Shown piece after piece: positions 1 through 4,614 of a DNA stretch of 6,714 bases (the first letter of the stretch is position 1; every line of letters begins with the position of its first letter). Source of the stretch: Acidimicrobiales bacterium. Lineage in GTDB: Bacteria; Actinomycetota; Acidimicrobiia; Acidimicrobiales; JAKAVM01. The notes beneath the pieces are model-generated. The model saw nothing but the letters and a program-made list of their open reading frames with translations, did not search any database and was not told where the DNA came from. The stretch covers positions 1 through 6,714 of the forward strand of contig DAIDIS010000195.1 in the NCBI GenBank assembly GCA_027451785.1, in the 5' to 3' direction. The position numbers and the translations under genes are program-made.

Positions 1-572
1 CCTAGACGCTTCGCTGACAAAACCGCCGACAGACCGACCGCTCCGTCCCCGATGACCGTAACGGTGGTCCGGGCATTGACCCCAGCGGTATGCGCACAGT
101 GATACCCGGTCGGAAATACGTCGGAGAGGGAAAGCAAAGACGGAATGAGTGCCGAGTCCTCACCTACAGGGAGCTTCACAAGTGTCCCTTGCGCCTGTGG
201 CACTCGCACCGCCTCCCCTTGACCACCATCGACCCCGTCTTGTCCCCAAAACCCACCATGCCTACACGACGTCTGCAACCCTTCGAGGCAGAAGTCGCAA
301 TTATTGTCAGCCCAGACAAACGGCGCGACGACGAGATCTCCTGGGACGAGACCGAACACGTCCGCGCCGACATCCTCGACGACGCCTATGAACTCATGCC
401 CAATCCGTCTTCCGGCTTCGGATGCAGGCATTGACCTATACGGCCAGAGGTCGCTCCCGCAGATACAGGCACTTACAACACGGACAATGGCGTCTGTACT
501 TGCCTGCAATTGCGGGTCCGGGACTTGCTCCACCCGCACATCCCCAGCACCGTGCATGATCGTTGCTTTCAT
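1..572 (-). CDS. Zinc-dependent alcohol dehydrogenase-like protein (MDR superfamily), N-terminal 190 residues, cut by window edge
   Basis: The reverse strand is open from an ATG at 572 to base 1, giving 190 codons with no stop, so the C-terminal part of this gene lies outside the window. The protein begins MKATIMHGAGDVRVEQVPDP, a typical GroES-like MDR start. Visible motifs are CGSD with the catalytic-zinc Cys38, GHE with His59-Glu60, a structural-zinc lobe with Cys92, Cys95 and Cys103, and the Rossmann glycines GDGAVG at 175-180. Known family members are cytoplasmic, NAD(P)-dependent and oxidise or reduce alcohols and aldehydes; the substrate cannot be read here. The usual first structural Cys is Asp89, so the fourth ligand may be acidic. 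The start is supported by AAGGGAGG four bases upstream. The gene is co-oriented with the regulator-kinase pair but lies 197 nt beyond the kinase stop, so it may be a distal operon member or have its own promoter. Confidence 0.93.
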   Translation of the reverse strand, partial: MKATIMHGAGDVRVEQVPDPQLQASTDAIVRVVSACICGSDLWPYRSMPASEAGRRIGHEFIGVVEDVGADVFGLVPGDLVVAPFVWADNNCDFCLEGLQTSCRHGGFWGQDGVDGGQGEAVRVPQAQGTLVKLPVGEDSALIPSLLSLSDVFPTGYHCAHTAGVNARTTVTVIGDGAVGLSAVLSAKRL

Positions 573-584
573 CAGGCCTCCCTT
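573..584 (-). promoter_or_regulatory. Strong ribosome-binding site of the dehydrogenase
   Basis: Read on the - strand, AAGGGAGG lies four bases before the ATG at 572. It fixes the start of the truncated dehydrogenase, for which no stop codon is available in the window. Confidence 0.75.
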
Positions 585-592
585 ACGTACAC

Positions 593-745
593 CTATAGTT
601 GCAAATCCCGCACGACCTCATCGACGAAGGAACGCGAAACTCCTTACTCAGCGCAATCATCCAACCCTCGTCCAAGAACGCGGCGACACGCCCGACCCAC
701 TCAGAACACGGCGGCAACTCGCCCTCACGCGCTCCAAGCCAGAGA
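593..745 (-). pseudogene. Possible remnant of a small gene between kinase and dehydrogenase
   Basis: This is a weak call. In one - strand frame the sequence reads protein-like as ELPPCSEWVGRVAAFLDEG. Shifting back one base, it continues LDDCAE, meets a TAA, then reads GVSRSFVDEVVRDLQL and ends at a TAG (595-593), 20 nt before the dehydrogenase ATG. Joined across one frameshift and one nonsense codon (a CAA to TAA change would explain it), this resembles the C-terminal half of a small helical protein. I do not recognise the family. The tight spacing to the dehydrogenase would fit a decayed operon member. A + strand frame through the same bases is also open, so composition alone does not decide the matter, and the region may simply be non-coding. 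Confidence 0.25.
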
Positions 746-769
746 CCCTGTCGGCTGTCAGCGAGTCGC

Positions 770-2158
770 CTAGCGCGCCAGCCTTATTGTTACCTTGGTG
801 CCGGTACCAAGCTCGCTTGAGACTTCCACGTAACCGTCTTGGGCTTCGGCAAGAGCGCGTACGATCGCAAGACCAATTCCACTTCCGGGTGTCGATCCGG
901 CGGATTCGCCCCTCCAGAATCGATCGAAGACATGCGGCAAATCCTCTGGTGAAATTCCCCTTCCATTGTCGGTTACTTCGATACGTGGACCGTTCTCGTC
1001 GGACGCCGTAGTGATGGTGACCTCTCCCCCTGATGGGGTGAACTTCAGTGAGTTCGAAAGTAGATTGGCAATCATCTGGTCCAACCTGACCGGGTCGGCT
1101 GAAGCTTTTATCGGCCGAAGATCGCTTTGTAACTCAATTCCCGCTGCGGAAAACTGAGGTCGCATCGACTCGACCGAATGAGCAACGCAGGTCGAAACAT
1201 CTATCTCCTCGGTATGAATGCTCAAATGGGCTGCCTCGGCTGTCGACAGGCTCTCCAAGTCTTCAACGGTCCTTGATAGACGCAACACCTCCTCGTGTAG
1301 CGAGGAAAACGTATCGGAGCGAGGAGAGAAGGATCCATCAGCCAGGCTTTCCGAGGTCGCTCTAAGGATTGCCAAGGGAGTTCGAAGCTCGTGTGCCACG
1401 TCTGCCACGAGACTCCGTCGAAGGTTGTCCTCCAGAGCAAGAGCATCAGCCATTTCATTAAATGCCGCAGCGAGTTCTGTGAGTTCACGCCCACCTCGAA
1501 CGGACGTCTCATCAATTCTCGCCCCGCGATCACCGGCGGCCATCGACCGCACAGCCGTCGTGATCACGTTGACCGGCCTTGCCATTCCTGAACGCACAGC
1601 CGTAGCTATCACGCTTACCGGCTTTGCCATAACCAAACCAAAAGCCCAAGCAAGAACCAACGACACCACCAGCGAGATCACGAGTCCATAAATTCCAGCA
1701 CTGACAAGGGAATTGCGGAGGTTCTCTTCGGCCGCTCGGGGCACGTAGCTGTAAAAATGAAGGAAAATTACACCGACCTTCTTGCCGGAGACATCTACAT
1801 CGTGCTTGATGACCGGCCCATTCACTCCGGAAGCAGGCAACTGTCCATGCGGCACCGGAATCCCATGACCTGAGGTATCGACGATGCGGAGCGTTGCTCT
1901 GAAATCGCTGGCTATTGCCGAGAGCTCCGATAAGTCAACGGACGACCACGAATGATTAGCCTCGTAAGCATCCTTGGCAACATCGGCGATATTGTCTGCC
2001 GCTCGCTGATGTTGCTGGTTCGCAAGCGTTGCCAGGTCACCTCTTGCAGACCATTCGACGATCCCGATGAGGAGAGCCACGACAACCAAGGCTCCCAGCG
2101 CAAAACTGAGAGTAATACGCGTCCTGATGGACGCGCCCACTCGACCTTTACTCGCCAT
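770..2158 (-). CDS. HAMP-domain membrane sensor histidine kinase
   Basis: This 462-residue kinase is the likely partner of the adjacent OmpR-type regulator. Two membrane helices (about 14-34 and 151-177) enclose an extracytoplasmic sensor region of about 115 residues. A HAMP linker follows (about 178-243), then a dimerisation helix with the H-box VAHELRTPL and the phospho-acceptor His256. The ATPase domain shows N-box Asn365/Asn369, G1 box DNGRG (397-401), F-box FDRFWRG (411-417) and G2 box GSGIGLA (425-431), so all catalytic boxes are intact. The signal is not evident. The first HAMP helix is unusual: it contains a tandem 15-residue duplication (about 178-207). The ATG lies inside the end of the regulator gene, giving an 11-nt overlap and only a weak Shine-Dalgarno of its own, which suggests translational coupling. 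It probably both phosphorylates and dephosphorylates the regulator, as related kinases do. Confidence 0.97.
   Translation of the reverse strand: MASKGRVGASIRTRITLSFALGALVVVALLIGIVEWSARGDLATLANQQHQRAADNIADVAKDAYEANHSWSSVDLSELSAIASDFRATLRIVDTSGHGIPVPHGQLPASGVNGPVIKHDVDVSGKKVGVIFLHFYSYVPRAAEENLRNSLVSAGIYGLVISLVVSLVLAWAFGLVMAKPVSVIATAVRSGMARPVNVITTAVRSMAAGDRGARIDETSVRGGRELTELAAAFNEMADALALEDNLRRSLVADVAHELRTPLAILRATSESLADGSFSPRSDTFSSLHEEVLRLSRTVEDLESLSTAEAAHLSIHTEEIDVSTCVAHSVESMRPQFSAAGIELQSDLRPIKASADPVRLDQMIANLLSNSLKFTPSGGEVTITTASDENGPRIEVTDNGRGISPEDLPHVFDRFWRGESAGSTPGSGIGLAIVRALAEAQDGYVEVSSELGTGTKVTIRLAR
1548..1637 (-). repeat. In-frame 45-bp tandem duplication inside the kinase gene
   Basis: The units 1548-1592 and 1593-1637 abut directly and match at 35 of 45 positions. 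They encode the successive peptides AKPVSVIATAVRSGM and ARPVNVITTAVRSMA. Removing one copy restores a normal HAMP start (Pro, helix, then AAGD). The divergence between copies, with the protein pattern preserved, indicates an old duplication kept under selection rather than an assembly error. Confidence 0.9.
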
Positions 2159-2849
2159 CTCGGTCGATCCCTAACTTATAGCCGTACCCAAGGACCGTAA
2201 GGACAATACGCGGGTGGCGTGGCTCCGCTTCGACCTTGTGTCGGAGGTTCTTTACGTGCGAGTCGATTGAGCGCTCATATCCCTCGTATTCATACCCACG
2301 AACTCGATTCACAAGCTCCCGGCGGGAGTACGCACGCCCGGGTGCGTTCGCGAGACTTGCAAGAAGATCCCATTCCGTCGGGGTCAAGTCGACAACCGAT
2401 CCTCGGACTTTCGCTTCCCGCCGTGACTCGTCAAGGACAAGCTCTCCTGCTCCGAAGCTTGCGACCGACTCTTGGCGTCCGAGGGCGCTGCTACGCCGAA
2501 GAATCGCCTGCACTCGAAGCATCAGTTCACGCGGACTGAAGGGCTTGGTTACGTAATCGTCAGCGCCTGCCTCCAGCCCGGCTATCCGAGCTTGCTCAGA
2601 CGTACTGGCCGTAAGGACAACTATCGCCGTATCCGCTTGCTCTCGAATCCGCCTTGCAACTTCTTCGCCCGGTATATCCGGCAAACGCAGATCCAATATG
2701 ACCAACTCAGGAGCCCCATGCATCACAATTTCCAAGGCCTCGGCACCGCTTCCTGTGGTTAGAACCGAATAGCCTTCCCGCTCCAGCTGCAACCGCAAAA
2801 GCTCCCGCAACTTCTGCTCGTCCTCAACTACCAGAATTGTCGCGGGCAT
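2148..2849 (-). CDS. OmpR/PhoB-family response regulator transcription factor
   Basis: This 233-residue protein has a receiver domain (1-120) followed by a winged-helix DNA-binding domain (about 130-226). The receiver has the acidic pocket Glu9-Asp10, phospho-acceptor Asp53 in VILDLRLPD, switch Thr80 and Lys102 in TKPF, so it should be phosphorylatable. The C-terminal domain shows LTPTEWDLL, the recognition-helix region around SIDSHVKNLRHKVE and the wing ending VLGYGYKL, all typical of the OmpR subfamily. The frame is open further upstream to an ATG at 2912. The ATG at 2849 is preferred because it begins MPATILVVEDE, exactly at the first receiver strand, and is preceded by GGAGGGAG. The stop overlaps the kinase start by 11 nt. 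It probably acts on the divergent intergenic region next to it, where an 11-bp-period direct repeat is found; targets beyond that are unknown. Confidence 0.97.
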   Translation of the reverse strand: MPATILVVEDEQKLRELLRLQLEREGYSVLTTGSGAEALEIVMHGAPELVILDLRLPDIPGEEVARRIREQADTAIVVLTASTSEQARIAGLEAGADDYVTKPFSPRELMLRVQAILRRSSALGRQESVASFGAGELVLDESRREAKVRGSVVDLTPTEWDLLASLANAPGRAYSRRELVNRVRGYEYEGYERSIDSHVKNLRHKVEAEPRHPRIVLTVLGYGYKLGIDRDGE

Positions 2850-2851
2850 CG

Positions 2852-2859
2852 CTCCCTCC
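2852..2859 (-). promoter_or_regulatory. Ribosome-binding site deciding the regulator start
   Basis: On the - strand GGAGGGAG ends two bases before the ATG at 2849, with its GGAGG core at a spacing of five. It supports this start over the in-frame ATG at 2912, which would add 21 residues ahead of the receiver fold. Confidence 0.7.
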
Positions 2860-2910
2860 GCCTTCAGTTTCCCATACTCGTATCCGAAGTTTGTGCGCGA
2901 TCCGCCTGGC

Positions 2911-2928
2911 AATCAGCGCAAAATCAGC
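2911..2928 (+). promoter_or_regulatory. Candidate response-regulator operator: two AATCAGC repeats, 11-bp period
   Basis: Perfect 7-bp repeats AATCAGC lie at 2911-2917 and 2922-2928, so their starts are 11 bp apart, about one helical turn. OmpR/PhoB-type winged-helix regulators are known to bind head-to-tail as dimers to such direct repeats. The site lies 62-79 bp before the regulator's ATG and upstream of the divergent PAS/GGDEF gene, so autoregulation and control of both directions are plausible. Binding is inferred. Confidence 0.5.
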
Positions 2929-2930
2929 CA

Positions 2931-2945
2931 CTTAACGCGTTCAAG
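2931..2945. promoter_or_regulatory. Palindrome in the divergent promoter region
   Basis: CTTAACGCGTTCAAG contains the perfect 8-bp palindrome AACGCGTT (2934-2941) flanked by CTT and AAG, with one extra C on the right. It begins two bases after the AATCAGC repeats and lies just before the TACAAT box. It could be an operator for a dimeric regulator, or chance. Confidence 0.3.
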
Positions 2946-2951
2946 AATCCA

Positions 2952-2957
2952 TACAAT
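2952..2957 (+). promoter_or_regulatory. Possible -10 box for the rightward PAS/GGDEF gene
   Basis: TACAAT matches the TATAAT consensus at five of six positions. The best -35-like hexamer upstream, TTAACG at 2932-2937, matches four of six, but the 14-nt spacer is short, so an activator-dependent promoter is possible. A weaker pair, TTGTCT at 2993 and TACAGA at 3016 with a 17-nt spacer, is an alternative that would fit translation starting at 3080. Confidence 0.3.
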
Positions 2958-3066
2958 CTCCACATTCTCTCCCTCGGCCTCCCACAGTGACGTTGTCTAC
3001 TTGTTTCATGAGCGATACAGAAACCCTACGTTCCTCTCAGAGCGGTACTACGACCGCCTTTGTAAC

Positions 3067-3070
3067 GGAG
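3067..3070 (+). promoter_or_regulatory. Ribosome-binding site deciding the PAS/GGDEF start
   Basis: GGAG lies nine bases before the ATG at 3080. Neither upstream in-frame start (GTG at 2987, ATG at 3008) has a purine-rich Shine-Dalgarno in the expected place. Confidence 0.45.
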
Positions 3071-3079
3071 ATTGAAGCA

Positions 3080-4195
3080 ATGCGGACCAAGAGGCTTGCC
3101 TACCCGCAACCGTGTGTTTCCAATGGGAGAAGCCCCTCTCGCAATCCACGAGTCCGCGACGATGCCGCCATTGAGATGTCCGCCTTCCCAATGGCGATGC
3201 TCGTTTTGAATAGCGACCTCAGCTTGAAGTTCCAAACCCGTTCGTGGTCCACTATTACAGGAATTCCCAAGGAAAAGAGCTTGGGACGCCGTTGGCTGGA
3301 AGCGCTTGAGTGTCCCGACTCGACCGAACTGGCTCGATGCCTTAGCGAATCAGCCCAAGGAGGCCGCTCGGGAAGCTCAAATTTCCGCCTCTCCACCATT
3401 GAAGGGCCACGTTTGGCTCGATGGTCATGGTCTGCAACCGAACACCGAATCGTATTGTCCCTTGAGGAGATGCTCGACAATCGAGATGGTGAGCCCGAGT
3501 TCAATAAGTTTTCCGTCGAAACTCGTCCGGCCGGGCTCGTCGACCGAGTCAGCTTCATTGAGAATATTAATCTCGCTTTGTGGGAAGCCAACATTCGGGA
3601 ATTCCGAGTTGGCATAGTCATGATCGACCTAAACAGGTTCAAGTCCGCTGCTTATTGCCGCCGACACTCAACCGCCGCCAAAGTTCTGGAAACTGTGGGC
3701 ACCCAAATCATTAATAATCTGAGCCCCGGATACACTGCCTCCCACATTGACGGTGACGAGTTCGCGATACTTTGTCCGCTCGTTTCGAATGCGGCCGAGG
3801 TGCTGAAGATCGCCGAGGGAATTCGGACCGATGTCTCTCAACAGGTCGAATGCTGTCAACTAAGACCTTCTGTGGGAATTGCGCTTACTTCTAGGTCGGA
3901 CTTGGACGGCGAAGCACTTCTGGGAAGCGCTGGTCTTGCCAGAAACCTCACAAGCAAAAGCGCACTTTCTCCCGAGATGAATTCGCCGGGGAGTGATGCG
4001 GTGAACCGATCGGTAGGTTCTTTCTGCGTTCGAGTCATGGATGACCTAACGGATGTCGGCACGAAATTGTCCACTTACATCGCCGAAGACCGGAGGAGAG
4101 AGTTCGCTGGATTCGATCACATCGTTGACTCACTCGATCTCCTTATCGACGAAGCACGCCGAATAGCGGCTCAGCTGAGGGTGGCAGAGCAATGA
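3080..4195 (+). CDS. PAS-like protein with degenerate GGDEF domain
   Basis: Started at 3080 the protein has 371 residues. In-frame starts at 2987 (GTG) and 3008 (ATG) would add 31 or 24 residues but lack ribosome-binding sites. Residues about 32-130 look like a PAS sensor fold (FPMAMLVLNSD, then ITGIPKEKSLGR). Residues about 145-300 form a GGDEF-type domain: MIDLNRFK keeps the metal Asp183 and Lys188, and the signature is DGDEF (224-228) instead of GGDEF. Aligned by eye to PleD, the guanine-contacting Asn and Asp are Ala191 and Ala200, and the RxxD inhibitory site is Ser215/Tyr218. Cyclic-di-GMP synthesis is therefore unlikely; nucleotide sensing or protein binding is more plausible. A helical tail follows (about 315-371). 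No membrane segment is seen, so it should be cytoplasmic. It overlaps the next gene by ATGA and is transcribed divergently from the two-component operon. Confidence 0.87.
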   Translation: MRTKRLAYPQPCVSNGRSPSRNPRVRDDAAIEMSAFPMAMLVLNSDLSLKFQTRSWSTITGIPKEKSLGRRWLEALECPDSTELARCLSESAQGGRSGSSNFRLSTIEGPRLARWSWSATEHRIVLSLEEMLDNRDGEPEFNKFSVETRPAGLVDRVSFIENINLALWEANIREFRVGIVMIDLNRFKSAAYCRRHSTAAKVLETVGTQIINNLSPGYTASHIDGDEFAILCPLVSNAAEVLKIAEGIRTDVSQQVECCQLRPSVGIALTSRSDLDGEALLGSAGLARNLTSKSALSPEMNSPGSDAVNRSVGSFCVRVMDDLTDVGTKLSTYIAEDRRREFAGFDHIVDSLDLLIDEARRIAAQLRVAEQ

Positions 4196-4470
4196 CGTCT
4201 CTCACGATGCTCAAGACAATTTCCGCAGACGCGCAAAATTCTGAAATGGACGAGTTGTCCGACTTGATTTCGCCTCTAACGCCTCGGATGTCTGGACGTC
4301 TTAGCGTAGGTCAGCCAGTGGAAGTCAGGACGCATTTTGTTGGAGAGTGGGTGCATGGCTTCGCCGTTCAGGAAGTACTACGCGACGGATACAGGCTCAC
4401 GAGGAAGTCCGACGGCTCAACCTTGCCGGTAGTCATACCGGAAGTTGAAATCCGGCCCGCTTACTTTTGA
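4192..4470 (+). CDS. Small protein with probable SH3/KOW-like beta-barrel, function unknown
   Basis: This 92-residue protein starts at an ATG that overlaps the TGA of the PAS/GGDEF gene (ATGA), so the two are almost certainly co-transcribed and translationally coupled. Residues 1-35 are polar, probably helical or disordered. Residues about 36-90 alternate hydrophobic and polar residues with landmarks GQPVEVRTHF, GEWVHGF, DGYRLTRKSDG and LPVVIP, as expected of a compact five-strand barrel of SH3, Tudor or KOW type. No signal peptide, membrane helix or catalytic motif is seen. I do not recognise a named family. A PilZ domain was considered, but the RxxxR and D/NxSxxG motifs are not present. Its position suggests a partner or effector of the PAS/GGDEF protein, which is inference. 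A second ATG at 4207 is a possible alternative start. Confidence 0.75.
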   Translation: MTSLTMLKTISADAQNSEMDELSDLISPLTPRMSGRLSVGQPVEVRTHFVGEWVHGFAVQEVLRDGYRLTRKSDGSTLPVVIPEVEIRPAYF

Positions 4471-4549
4471 GTGAGCAACGGCGGGACGACAGCGCCTAGC
4501 AAATATCGTTCATCTTCCCGAGGCCAAAGTTCACAGCGGTAAGTGTAAA

Positions 4550-4611
4550 TCTCCCCAATGATGGCTATATTTCGGTAGGCCTTGAACCGGAAGGCCTAGG
4601 AATCGGGGAGA
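4550..4611 (+). promoter_or_regulatory. Nested inverted repeats that could mask the ribosome-binding site of the propeller gene
   Basis: The inner hairpin is perfect: TAGGCCTT (4576-4583), loop GAACCGG, AAGGCCTA (4591-4598). Around it, TCTCCCC (4550-4556) is exactly complementary to GGGGAGA (4605-4611), which contains the Shine-Dalgarno of the TTG at 4615. GAT (4560-4562) can also pair with ATC (4602-4604). If transcription begins before 4550, the leader could fold to occlude the ribosome site. If it begins near 4578, from a TATATT box at 4566-4571, the inner repeat would instead sit at the start point as a possible operator. No T-run follows, so it is not an ordinary terminator. Confidence 0.45.
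4605..4610 (+). promoter_or_regulatory. Ribosome-binding site for the TTG start
   Basis: GGGGAG lies four bases before the TTG at 4615 and is the reason for choosing that rare start. A GTG at 4663 would begin directly at the membrane helix, lose the basic N-terminus, and has no comparable site. Confidence 0.55.
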
Positions 4612-4614
4612 CCA

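Noticed and set aside
90..434. + strand open frame whose end (about 270-420) reads rather protein-like
   Set aside because: It is the complement of the dehydrogenase zinc lobe; the - strand has clear CGSD, GHE and GDGAVG motifs and a strong Shine-Dalgarno.
599..820. + strand open frame of 73 codons in the kinase-dehydrogenase gap
   Set aside because: It has no ribosome site, runs antisense into the kinase 3' end and has a low-complexity C-terminal half. The - strand remnant reading is at least as good.
304..1011. Long + strand open frame of 235 codons
   Set aside because: It is antisense to two well-supported genes, the dehydrogenase start and the kinase C-terminus. It is rich in Arg, Pro, Ser and Thr without any domain pattern and lacks a ribosome-binding site.
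1218..1691. + strand open frame of 157 codons inside the kinase
   Set aside because: It is fully antisense to the catalytic and HAMP regions of an intact kinase and has shadow-frame composition. Its internal repeat is the reverse of the HAMP duplication.
4480..4496. Possible terminator after the small barrel gene (GGCG ... CGCC)
   Set aside because: The stem is only four to five pairs and no T-run follows.
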